A stretch of DNA of 23,340 nucleotides from a virus, in the IMG/VR virus record IMGVR_UViG_3300007539_000234, positions 1 to 23,340 of that record. One strand, given 5' to 3'. The translations under genes were made by a program, and so were the position numbers. This document shows, piece by piece, positions 1-6,741 of the stretch (within the stretch, counting starts at the first letter, position 1; the number at the start of each line of letters is the position of its first letter). Below the pieces are notes generated by a model, which made no database searches, was not told the DNA's origin, and saw only the letters and a program-made list of their open reading frames with translations.

Positions 1-301
1 CCTCGTCGAACGAAGCGTAAGTAGTGTATGTATCAACGTCCCCAGGAAGCGTGAGGAAGTATCTACGCTTGCCGATGAACTCCTCATCCTCACCTGAGCC
101 CGTTGTGTTGGCTGTTAGAAGATCCGTTATCTCAGCAGCGTCAGGCTCCTTGTCTGTGACGTAAAGAAAGCTCCAGTCTCCTCCAGTGTTCTGGATAACC
201 GCTCTTCCGGGCGTAGCTTCGGAAGCAACAACGGAAACTACGTCTCCGTTTTCGTAAGTAAGACGACGATCAGGGGTTGAAATAAGTAAAAGTGTAGCCA
301 T
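1..301 (-). CDS. Partial unknown phage protein (N-terminal 100 residues)
   Basis: The frame opens with ATG at 301-299 (starts MATLLLISTPDRRL) and stays open to the left edge, so the C-terminus lies outside the window. I recognise no family. The visible part is acidic and mixed beta-like, with no signal peptide or membrane segment. There is no Shine-Dalgarno sequence. Instead the octamer CTATTATA lies 4 nt before the ATG (306-313). It is the last of a run of leftward genes and follows the 154-residue unknown protein by 29 nt. The position next to another possible virion gene suggests a structural or accessory virion role, but that is only inference from context. Confidence 0.65.
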   Translation of the reverse strand, partial: MATLLLISTPDRRLTYENGDVVSVVASEATPGRAVIQNTGGDWSFLYVTDKEPDAAEITDLLTANTTGSGEDEEFIGKRRYFLTLPGDVDTYTTYASFDE

Positions 302-305
302 GATA

Positions 306-313
306 TATAATAG
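306..313 (-). promoter_or_regulatory. CTATTATA octamer, 4 nt before a start codon
   Basis: Minus-strand CTATTATA followed by TATC and the ATG at 301. It is one of eight CTATWAYA copies in this window, and its 4-nt spacing is shared with most of them. It may be a late-promoter -10-like element or a start signal. Confidence 0.4.
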
Positions 314-330
314 GTGTTTGAGAATAAGTT

Positions 331-795
331 TTAAATTACATCTACAATTTTATACGATACTGTAAGTGTGTTCGCTTCCGCTGTAGCAGCACCCGAAGCT
401 CCCTGAGCCCTGTAATGAACGAGAGCCGCTCCGGCGGGAAGCTCGATGTTACATTTCAAAGAGAATTGATTGTAAGATGTTGATTGATAAACGACGAGAT
501 CATTTGCAGAGCCCGCAGCCGCAAGAGTTCCGACCAGAGGAGTACCTACTACGTCCTGCGTAGTAGACGCATTTACACCCGTGATTACAATCTTCTGATT
601 GTCCAGCGGCTGAATTGCTATCGCGGACGTACTTGTCGTCGGGCTTGCTTGCAAGTGGGGCTGGCTTACATCAAGCCCCGCAAATTTGGAGGCTCCGTAA
701 ACGGTCTCCACGTACGTCGAATCAAAAATCGCGGCAGCTTGCTTTTTGGGCGTAACACTGACAACGGGACCGTAGGTATTAAATGCGTCAACCAT
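331..795 (-). CDS. Unknown small protein, possibly virion-associated (154 aa)
   Basis: I chose the ATG at 795 (MVDAFNTYGPVV). The frame is open further upstream to 864, but that stretch runs through an intrinsic terminator (831-860), so it cannot be normal coding sequence. The protein is rich in Ala, Thr, Ser and Val, with a low-complexity middle (ASPTTSTSAIAIQ) and a C-terminal half that looks beta-rich, ending SYKIVDVI. This composition resembles small head-decoration or fibre-type proteins, but I recognise no family. The upstream stretch shows GTATATAG (803-810 on the plus strand; CTATATAC on the coding strand), 7 nt before the ATG, and no Shine-Dalgarno sequence. Because it follows a terminator it is probably transcribed from its own promoter. 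Confidence 0.65.
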   Translation of the reverse strand: MVDAFNTYGPVVSVTPKKQAAAIFDSTYVETVYGASKFAGLDVSQPHLQASPTTSTSAIAIQPLDNQKIVITGVNASTTQDVVGTPLVGTLAAAGSANDLVVYQSTSYNQFSLKCNIELPAGAALVHYRAQGASGAATAEANTLTVSYKIVDVI

Positions 796-830
796 AACAC
801 AAGTATATAGAGACAAATGACGTATAAATA

Positions 831-860
831 CAAAAAAGGAGCACCTCGTAAGAGGTGCTC
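831..860 (-). terminator. Intrinsic terminator after the 90-aa gene
   Basis: On the minus strand a perfect 9-bp stem (GAGCACCTC / GAGGTGCTC, 852-860 with 839-847) closes on a 4-nt loop (848-851). It is followed by CTTTTTTG (838-831). It sits 30 nt after the stop codon at 891 and before the start at 795, as expected for a rho-independent terminator of the leftward transcript. Confidence 0.9.
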
Positions 861-890
861 CCAAGGAGAATCACAAAAACTTTGTGAGTA

Positions 891-1163
891 TCAGTTCGAG
901 TACGAAATGTTCTGCGTACGATAGACTCGGAAAGAGTTTCTCGCAGGAGAACCCACTCGATTCATCAAAACGCGCTCCTTCGTCGAGGTGCTCCATCGCT
1001 GGTTCTGGATTCGACTCCACTCGTTCTGAATTCGGGTCGCTTGACCCTTGGTCATATAGTTGGTGTTGAAACCGCGAACAATGTGCTGGTTCTGAGAAGT
1101 GACAAGGACGCTAGGCGTCGGGTCGTTTTGCGCGTTTGAGTAACGAAAATCTACTTGCTTCAT
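891..1163 (-). CDS. Unknown small basic protein (90 aa)
   Basis: ATG at 1163 (MKQVDFRYSNAQ) to a stop at 891. The protein is polar and Arg/Asn/Gln-rich, with segments such as VRGFNTNYMTKGQATRIQ and RVGSPARNSFRVYRTQ. No signal peptide, membrane helix or cysteine motif is visible and I recognise no family. It is followed directly by an intrinsic terminator, so it ends a leftward transcription unit that includes the membrane/coiled-coil gene upstream. No Shine-Dalgarno sequence precedes the ATG. A ten-codon ORF (1173-1205) lies immediately upstream and could be a leader. Confidence 0.65.
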   Translation of the reverse strand: MKQVDFRYSNAQNDPTPSVLVTSQNQHIVRGFNTNYMTKGQATRIQNEWSRIQNQRWSTSTKERVLMNRVGSPARNSFRVYRTQNISYSN

Positions 1164-1172
1164 AGTTAGTGC

Positions 1173-1205
1173 TTAGGTCTGCTTGGCGGGCTTCATTGCC
1201 CACAT
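1173..1205 (-). CDS. Possible 10-codon leader ORF
   Basis: ATG at 1205 reads MWAMKPAKQT then TAA, ending 9 nt before the next gene's ATG. The only support is position: the octamer CTATAACA (1208-1215) lies 2 nt upstream of its ATG, the arrangement seen before several real genes here. It may equally be untranslated leader. Confidence 0.15.
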   Translation of the reverse strand: MWAMKPAKQT

Positions 1206-1207
1206 AC

Positions 1208-1215
1208 TGTTATAG
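1208..1215 (-). promoter_or_regulatory. CTATAACA octamer
   Basis: Minus-strand CTATAACA in the 87-nt gap between the membrane/coiled-coil gene and the 90-aa gene. It is identical to the octamers before recA (4856-4863) and before the sigma-like gene (17549-17556). Likely promoter or start-associated element for the 90-aa gene. Confidence 0.35.
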
Positions 1216-1250
1216 ACGCGGCGGCACCAATTATGACGCACTGAGGCGGT

Positions 1251-1529
1251 TTATTTATTATTATCTTTCAACCAGCGCAGGTCGTTCCCCATTTCAGCGA
1301 TACGAACTCTTACGTCGGTAATATCGCTTTTTACTTCACGAATTTCTTGTACAATGTCGTTCTCCAGGCGTCCTACACGCGCGTCAAGATCAACAATCTT
1401 AGACTCGATAGTTCCATACCCCACACCTCCAGCAGTACCTGCGGCGACAATAGTAATAATGTGACCTATCCAAGCAGATAAAGTCCTCTTGGGGGGAGTC
1501 GTTGAGGTTACTTCTGTAGGGGCATTCAT
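1251..1529 (-). CDS. Small membrane protein with C-terminal coiled coil (92 aa)
   Basis: ATG at 1529 (MNAPTEVTS). Residues about 18-40 form one hydrophobic Gly/Ala-rich membrane segment (AWIGHIITIVAAG...). Residues about 42-90 are charged with heptad-like spacing (RVGRLENDIVQEI...), consistent with a coiled coil, ending DNNK. The layout (short N-tail, one membrane helix, long periplasm- or cytoplasm-facing coiled coil) would fit a spanin-like or holin-accessory protein, or a membrane anchor. No lysis gene is visible beside it, so I do not assign a function. The upstream sequence is TATATAATATT directly before the ATG, with no Shine-Dalgarno sequence. The Clp-like ATPase gene ends 11 nt upstream. 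Confidence 0.7.
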   Translation of the reverse strand: MNAPTEVTSTTPPKRTLSAWIGHIITIVAAGTAGGVGYGTIESKIVDLDARVGRLENDIVQEIREVKSDITDVRVRIAEMGNDLRWLKDNNK

Positions 1530-1540
1530 AATATTATATA

Positions 1541-2764
1541 CTATGCATCCTGCATAGAGACGAGTTGTTTATTCTCGAAAACCGCCTTATACACATGTCC
1601 GTGGCCTGTTTCCAAGATTTTATCCGCCAACTTAACAGTAATGTGATTTCTAATAAATCTTTTTATATTTCTAGCGCCGTATTCTGGGGAGAACGAGCCT
1701 TCGACGATATAGTCTACTAACTGCTTTGTAGTTTTTAGCGGCAGATTTTTTAGCTGATTGCGTGTGATCTTAGCAGCGTCTGTCTTTGTAAGCTGGTTAA
1801 AGTAGATTACAGCATCAAGTCTGTTAATGAACTCAGGGCTGAAATGGTCTTTGAAGTCTTTCTCAATCAGAGACTTAGAAGACTCATACGTCTGCTCGGT
1901 CTTTCCGAAGCCTACCAACCGCTTACCTACATTGTTCTTGATGCCGATGTTACTTGTAAAACAAACAATAGAGTTGGTGAAGTCTAGCTCTGCACCCCTA
2001 CTATCCACGATCTTACCGTCGTCAAGGAATCCAAGCAAAAGGTTCATCAGCTTGGGATGAGCTTTTTCGATCTCATCAAACAGAATAATCCACTCGGAGG
2101 ACTCCTCAGCTTTCTCTGAAAGAATGCCTTTCTCGTTATGCCCGATATAACCAGGGGGACTACCAATGAGTTTCGCGTACTCATGTCCCGTAGAATACTC
2201 TCCACAGTTGATCTTGAGCAACCGCTTCTTATTTCCTAGGTACTCCTGAGAAAGAAGGCGTGCGAGTTCTGTCTTACCGACTCCTGTGGGTCCTACGAAA
2301 AACAGAGACACGAAATTACCTAAACCTGAGCTAAGAAGCTTGATAGAGTTTACGCACTCTTCAACCGCTTGATCCTGACCAATCAACTGGCTTTTGATCT
2401 TGCGAGACATCTTCTGTACCTGCGGAAGCGTCACGAACTTCTGAGGAGCTTCTTTTTTAGGTGCAACCTCATCGGACATATCATTGAGAGCGGTACATAC
2501 GAAGCCTATCTGAAGAAGAGGGTAGACATCAATCACGCACTCAAAAAGAGACTCCAAAACCTCGTCAAGGTCGTAGGTTTTGTAACCTTCGACCGTCCGG
2601 TAAATCACCTGACGAACATACTCGATAATCTTGGCCCCAGGCTTCGAGATCAAGTTACCTAAATTATTGATAAGAACGCCTAGTTCAGTCTCATCAAACT
2701 TTTTAATACGAACGAACTCGTCGATGTGGGGGTTGTATACGACATATACGTCTGATTTAGCCAT
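1541..2764 (-). CDS. Clp-type AAA+ ATPase/unfoldase (407 aa, single AAA+ module)
   Basis: Predicted ATP-driven unfoldase of the ClpA/B/C second-domain type. Visible in order: a unique N-terminal region (1-105), Walker A GPTGVGKT (158-165), a GYIG pore loop (205-208), Walker B IILFDE (226-231), sensor-1 FTSN (269-272), arginine finger in FINRLD (312-317) and sensor-2 GARNIKR (363-369). Residues 284-286 read VGF at the position of the IGL/IGF/VGF loop with which ClpA, ClpX and ClpC dock on ClpP, so it may feed host ClpP. ClpB-type disaggregases lack this loop. No clpP gene is in the window. The N-terminal region is not a Clp N-domain I recognise and may be a phage-specific adaptor. The start overlaps the upstream gene by 8 nt, and GAGAAAGA precedes the ATG. 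Confidence 0.9.
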   Translation of the reverse strand: MAKSDVYVVYNPHIDEFVRIKKFDETELGVLINNLGNLISKPGAKIIEYVRQVIYRTVEGYKTYDLDEVLESLFECVIDVYPLLQIGFVCTALNDMSDEVAPKKEAPQKFVTLPQVQKMSRKIKSQLIGQDQAVEECVNSIKLLSSGLGNFVSLFFVGPTGVGKTELARLLSQEYLGNKKRLLKINCGEYSTGHEYAKLIGSPPGYIGHNEKGILSEKAEESSEWIILFDEIEKAHPKLMNLLLGFLDDGKIVDSRGAELDFTNSIVCFTSNIGIKNNVGKRLVGFGKTEQTYESSKSLIEKDFKDHFSPEFINRLDAVIYFNQLTKTDAAKITRNQLKNLPLKTTKQLVDYIVEGSFSPEYGARNIKRFIRNHITVKLADKILETGHGHVYKAVFENKQLVSMQDA

Positions 2765-3092
2765 TCTTTCTCAGGTCGTCAAATGATAGGTTTTCGGGAG
2801 CGGGGGTAGGTTTAGTTGCACTTAGCTTCTTTTCGGCCTGAGTCATCTTGATCATCATGTCCAGAACCTTCACAATCTTATCGTTAGCGTCTTGTGAAAG
2901 CCCTAGAGCGTGAATCATCTCAGCCTTGGCCTTATCGTCTTCAGGGTTTGAGCTAACGAGATTTTTAAAGTAATCGAAAGTCTCAAGTGCCCTGGAGCGG
3001 TCTTCCTTGCAATCACTTAGTACGTCTTTCGCGATCTTGTGGATGCGGGTAGGTTCAAAAAAACTTTTCTTAGGAACGTAATTTCTAACCAT
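2757..3092 (-). CDS. Unknown helical protein upstream of the Clp-like gene (111 aa)
   Basis: I chose the ATG at 3092 (MVRNYVPKKSFFEP), which follows the TGA of the preceding gene by a single nucleotide. The longer open frame to 3197 gives an Arg/Lys-rich artefact that overlaps that gene. The protein looks largely helical, with a Pro-containing linker (TKPTPAPENLSFDDLRKNG) at the C-terminus and many charged residues. There are no cysteines in a metal motif and no membrane segment. It overlaps the Clp-type ATPase start by 8 nt, so the two are translationally coupled. A role as substrate adaptor or partner of the ATPase is possible but rests only on the coupling. I recognise no family. Confidence 0.7.
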   Translation of the reverse strand: MVRNYVPKKSFFEPTRIHKIAKDVLSDCKEDRSRALETFDYFKNLVSSNPEDDKAKAEMIHALGLSQDANDKIVKVLDMMIKMTQAEKKLSATKPTPAPENLSFDDLRKNG

Positions 3093-3093
3093 A

Positions 3094-3513
3094 TCAATCC
3101 ACAGGCTTAAAGTTCTTTGCCTTGTCCTTCTTGCCCTTTGTCGCGTAACCCGCTTCCTCGCGACCTTTATCGTCCTTGCGAGCTTTTTGACCGCCATGCT
3201 TGGTCTTGGTGCGGTCTGCGTAGCCTTTGATCTCGGTGTAGGGGGTTCCCGCAGGGAAACTCTTTACAACCTTGTCCTTGGACTTCTCGCCCCAAGTACC
3301 TCTCGTAATCACATAAATGTTACTAGACTTGGGAGTTGTAAAGATCTGGCCGTACCCTGCTTTGCTCAAAGCATCTCCGATGGTATCGTAAGACGGGATT
3401 CGAGTTTTGCGAGGATCAAACTCAGCGCGTTTGCCCTCCTTATCTTTCTCTTTATACCCAGCCTTCTTCTTCTCATCTAACTTTAAATTCCATCCATTAA
3501 AAAGGTTTACCAT
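3094..3513 (-). CDS. Unknown lysine-rich protein (139 aa)
   Basis: ATG at 3513 (MVNLFNGWNLKLDEKKK) with the best Shine-Dalgarno sequence of the window, GGAGG at 3521-3525, 7 nt upstream. The protein has a short aromatic N-terminus, a central globular-looking part (IPSYDTIGDALSKAGYGQIF, then IYVITRGTWG) and a long Lys/Gly/Asp-rich disordered C-tail. The strong positive charge would suit nucleic-acid binding, but there is no recognisable fold and I assign no function. It heads the cluster that continues with the 111-aa protein and the Clp-like ATPase, all closely spaced or overlapping. The strong ribosome site, unlike most genes here, suggests high expression. Confidence 0.7.
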   Translation of the reverse strand: MVNLFNGWNLKLDEKKKAGYKEKDKEGKRAEFDPRKTRIPSYDTIGDALSKAGYGQIFTTPKSSNIYVITRGTWGEKSKDKVVKSFPAGTPYTEIKGYADRTKTKHGGQKARKDDKGREEAGYATKGKKDKAKNFKPVD

Positions 3514-3520
3514 AGTAACA

Positions 3521-3525
3521 CCTCC
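3521..3525 (-). promoter_or_regulatory. Strong Shine-Dalgarno GGAGG
   Basis: GGAGG on the minus strand, 7 nt before the ATG at 3513. It fixes the start of the lysine-rich gene and stands out because most starts in this window have no such site. Confidence 0.75.
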
Positions 3526-3536
3526 ATACTATCTAG

Positions 3537-3836
<300 letters not shown>

Positions 3837-3840
3837 GACC

Positions 3841-3848
3841 TATAATAG
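3841..3848 (-). promoter_or_regulatory. CTATTATA octamer, 4 nt before a start codon
   Basis: Minus-strand CTATTATA followed by GGTC and the ATG at 3836. It would serve the membrane-protein ORF and the tRNA-Asn gene downstream. Confidence 0.4.
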
Positions 3849-3882
3849 TCGGGGGCGTACCTCTTCAGGGTGCTGCAACCCC

Positions 3883-4851
3883 TTAATATAACTCTCCTGC
3901 TTTGATCCTATCGGCAATCAAACTATTTAAGTCCGCAGCCCTGTGCTTCGACTCACCGTCCATTGAGTACCAGCCCTTTGCGGGAGACGTAACCTGTCCT
4001 TTCTTGTACGCATAGGTGGTCAGTCCATAGTCTTTCTCCAGACCCTTATTGTAGAGAAGCTTAAACTCGCAGTCTTGATACGGTACAGTAACCTTATTCT
4101 TTACACATTTGATATTGCCTTTGATACCCTGAGGGTTTTTTACATCATCGTACAGAACGTCGCTCTTGTTTGAAGACGTTTCAATGGACACGCCACAGTA
4201 ATACAGAAGCGCCTTTCCCCCACCTGCCTTTGTGCGAGGATCACCGAACATAACACCTACCTTGCTTCTTACCTGATTGATAATTAGAAGCGCAGCCTTC
4301 TCCTTGCGTAGAAGAGGGTTGATGCGCCGAAGACACTGACCCGCGACCTTGGCGCGAAGGGCTCCTGCCATCTCAGAGTTCTTACCGAAATCGTCATCCA
4401 TCTCCTTTCGCGTAGGAGACACTCCGATGGAATCGTAGCCAATGATGATGGGAGTATCCTTGTCCTTCTCTCGAATAGCTCGAATGGCATTCTCGATAGC
4501 CAGGAAGCAGTCCTCCATCGACTCAGGCATCAGATAGATAAGTTTCTCTGGATCAACTCCCAGCACCTTTGCAAAGGCTGGGGAGTATGCATGCTCGTTA
4601 TCGATCATTACCGTGTAGTACCCTTTCTGCTGTGCGCCTACAAAGGCGTGCGTGAGGAATACGGTCTTTGCAGTGCTACTCTCCCCGAAGATCTCTGTGA
4701 TAGACCCAATAGGGTAGCCGCCGTCATAGCGGCCAGATAGCACTTTATTTAACGCAAACGAGCCTGAGTCTACGAAACCATGAATTTGATCTTCTTCAGA
4801 AAGAAGTGCGGCTCCGTCCAGGCGTTTGCAGATATCATCTAGAAAGCTCAT
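3883..4851 (-). CDS. recA: RecA/UvsX-family recombinase (322 aa)
   Basis: Strand-exchange ATPase that coats ssDNA and pairs it with homologous duplex. It would act with the gp32-like SSB and the gp46/gp47 nucleases of this module in recombination-dependent replication and repair. Visible: the Walker A region GESSTAKT (56-63), IDNEHAYSP (83-91, like the IDAEHALDP segment of RecA), Walker B IIIGYDS (135-141), and the L2 region NQVRSKVGVMFGDPRTKAGG (192-211). The last Gly of the canonical GxxxxGK[ST] loop is Ala (A61); T4 UvsX also departs here. The C-terminal domain is short, giving 322 residues against about 350 for bacterial RecA. It is more RecA-like than UvsX-like in L2. It starts 7 nt after the stop of the GT/methyltransferase gene, with CTATAACA 4 nt before the ATG and no Shine-Dalgarno sequence. 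Confidence 0.92.
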   Translation of the reverse strand: MSFLDDICKRLDGAALLSEEDQIHGFVDSGSFALNKVLSGRYDGGYPIGSITEIFGESSTAKTVFLTHAFVGAQQKGYYTVMIDNEHAYSPAFAKVLGVDPEKLIYLMPESMEDCFLAIENAIRAIREKDKDTPIIIGYDSIGVSPTRKEMDDDFGKNSEMAGALRAKVAGQCLRRINPLLRKEKAALLIINQVRSKVGVMFGDPRTKAGGGKALLYYCGVSIETSSNKSDVLYDDVKNPQGIKGNIKCVKNKVTVPYQDCEFKLLYNKGLEKDYGLTTYAYKKGQVTSPAKGWYSMDGESKHRAADLNSLIADRIKAGELY

Positions 4852-4855
4852 AGTT

Positions 4856-4863
4856 TGTTATAG
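4856..4863 (-). promoter_or_regulatory. CTATAACA octamer before recA
   Basis: Minus-strand CTATAACA, then AACT and the recA ATG at 4851. The TAA stop of the upstream glycosyltransferase/methyltransferase gene lies inside the octamer, so stop codon and signal are merged. Confidence 0.4.
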
Positions 4864-6741
4864 AGATTTTTTCTTGAAAACATACCACGAAGGGTACGGT
4901 AATTCATCAATAACTACAAGCTCTAGGTTTTTATCAGCTACAAACTGATTAACATATTTGTAGGTCAAAGGGAAGTGTTCTTGGCTGTAATCATGCCCTC
5001 CAAAGAAACCTCCCACCTTTACTTTAGAATACCAGTCGTAAATAGTCTCCCCTTGATCTTGGCCTGTGTGAGCATACCCATCAATATAAACAAAATCTAA
5101 CGACTCATCCTCAAACCTAGCCAAAGCATCCTTAAACGTCGATCTAAGCACAACGCTTCTGTCCTTGTAAGGCGCTAGTAAGTCCATAGTATGCTCATAC
5201 TCCGATAGATCATGCCCTCTTGCTTCATCATTCCAAGCATCAATAGAGTATAGGCGAGAGCATGTCGAATTACTTAAAATATGCTTTGAGAAATAACCTT
5301 TCCAGACACCCAACTCTGCGCCTTCTCCGGTTAAACCTTTCTTATTCAACATAAAAGGAATCTCATTTCGATTCTCTAGAACATCAAATGCCCGTGGTTT
5401 CTTCTTGCACAAAAGCATGACTGTTCTTTCCCACGGATTTCTAGATTGGCCTTGAGATAATCCACCCAAAGACTTGCTTAAGTCCCTTACAATCTCACAA
5501 CTATCTGAGATAATGGTCCTAAGCTCTTTTTCGTCATCTATACCAATATGATATTTGTGAGGAGTACAATCAGTTCCTAGCAAAAATAACCCATCATCTT
5601 TTAGATACGAGATACAGTTTTTTACAGCAGCCCTCCAATCATACCCGTGGTCAAGAGCGTTCCAACTCATAACAAAATCACACTTACCTACAAGCTGGCT
5701 GATTTTACTCTCGGCAGGGACCGAGTATTTCCTTTCTCTAGGAATGGCATCCCATTGAGGTTTTCTGCGATCTATGCGTTCGTAATCTGCGAGCAGAGGA
5801 TCAGCATAATACTGAGGACCACTATTAAAATATAGAAGCGCGGGTCGTGAGCCACAACCAACATCTAACAGTCTACCGTGCGGGAACTTATCACGACTCA
5901 AATCAAAGGAGTTAAAGATATGAGACCACTGTCGATCCCACTCCTCGTCATTGTCTCTCATGTTTCCGCCCTGATGATACTTTAGTTCGAACGGTTGATT
6001 TTCCTGATCCCACTCCCTGCGCTTTGAGGCTACACTATAATTATAAAACTTCGAATCAGGGTTTACGTCTACAATAATTCCTGCATCTACAAAAGGTTTT
6101 AGAATAGAATACTCTACTAAAGGGTGGTGCAAAGTGCCAATAGTCTGACCGTCCGCTTTGTAGTGATGCTCCGCCGTAGTTATTCTATCTGGGTCGATGT
6201 CCCACCAATCAAACCCATAAATATGTACTTTCTTATATTTCTTCAAGTACATGAAAATCATCAGCAGTCCCGTAGAGGGTGCGTAGTTTTCCCAAGACCT
6301 TCCTTCTTTAATATTCGGAACATCATAATTACCTAAAGGTAAAAATGTTTCCATTACATTTTGACGACCTTTCTTATCGGACACTGCTAAAGGAAACTTA
6401 TCTAAACACTCTTGAGGAGGCTCGTCATCATCCATAATCCATGAATGATATAAAACGGACTCCCAAGGCGCGTCGGTAATTTGCTTTTTATGGTATAGGT
6501 TAGGAGTGGCTAACACATAATGACCATACCGCAACCCCAAATCATGATGATCGTCCACAACATCCACATCATTAAACCGAACGATAACGTTAAAGGAATC
6601 AATGAATCTACCCAGATTCTTACCGCGAGGGCTTGGACCGTTACCTACTAAAATAACAGAATCATCAGAAAGGTTACACCCTTCTCTAAACTTCGAAAGA
6701 ACGTCAAGAGCGTTCTCATGCTGGTTGTTCTTGTTTGGCAT
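4858..6741 (-). CDS. Three-domain GT29-like glycosyltransferase / methyltransferase / methyltransferase fusion (627 aa)
   Basis: I start it at ATG 6741 (MPNKNNQHEN), overlapping the GT4 gene by 26 nt. A TTG at 6777 is in frame but lies deeper inside that gene. Residues 28-235 resemble GT29 (sialyltransferase-type) domains: LVGNGPSPRGKNLG...VIVRFNDV (31-58), PSTGLLMIFMYL (155-166) and IYGFDWW (174-180). Residues about 288-420 are a class I SAM methyltransferase (LLDVGCGSRP 291-300; SWNALDHG 359-366; LKDDGLFLLGTD 380-391). Residues about 470-625 form a second SAM methyltransferase of the Methyltransf_24 type (AELGVWKGYFS 475-485; FVYIDGYAHTG 550-560; GGFFGGHDY 577-585). Sugar donor and target are unknown. 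With the neighbouring GT4 gene it forms a glycan-type cassette between ssb and recA, and it looks AT-richer than its neighbours. Confidence 0.8.
   Translation of the reverse strand: MPNKNNQHENALDVLSKFREGCNLSDDSVILVGNGPSPRGKNLGRFIDSFNVIVRFNDVDVVDDHHDLGLRYGHYVLATPNLYHKKQITDAPWESVLYHSWIMDDDEPPQECLDKFPLAVSDKKGRQNVMETFLPLGNYDVPNIKEGRSWENYAPSTGLLMIFMYLKKYKKVHIYGFDWWDIDPDRITTAEHHYKADGQTIGTLHHPLVEYSILKPFVDAGIIVDVNPDSKFYNYSVASKRREWDQENQPFELKYHQGGNMRDNDEEWDRQWSHIFNSFDLSRDKFPHGRLLDVGCGSRPALLYFNSGPQYYADPLLADYERIDRRKPQWDAIPRERKYSVPAESKISQLVGKCDFVMSWNALDHGYDWRAAVKNCISYLKDDGLFLLGTDCTPHKYHIGIDDEKELRTIISDSCEIVRDLSKSLGGLSQGQSRNPWERTVMLLCKKKPRAFDVLENRNEIPFMLNKKGLTGEGAELGVWKGYFSKHILSNSTCSRLYSIDAWNDEARGHDLSEYEHTMDLLAPYKDRSVVLRSTFKDALARFEDESLDFVYIDGYAHTGQDQGETIYDWYSKVKVGGFFGGHDYSQEHFPLTYKYVNQFVADKNLELVVIDELPYPSWYVFKKKSL

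Noticed and set aside
796-864. Longer N-terminus for the 154-aa gene (start at 864)
   Set aside because: It would translate a perfect intrinsic terminator hairpin and its T-run. The ATG at 795 is the first sensible start after it.
3093-3197. Arg/Lys-rich N-terminal extension of the 111-aa gene
   Set aside because: It is an out-of-frame reading of the lysine-rich gene. The ATG at 3092 follows that gene's stop by 1 nt.
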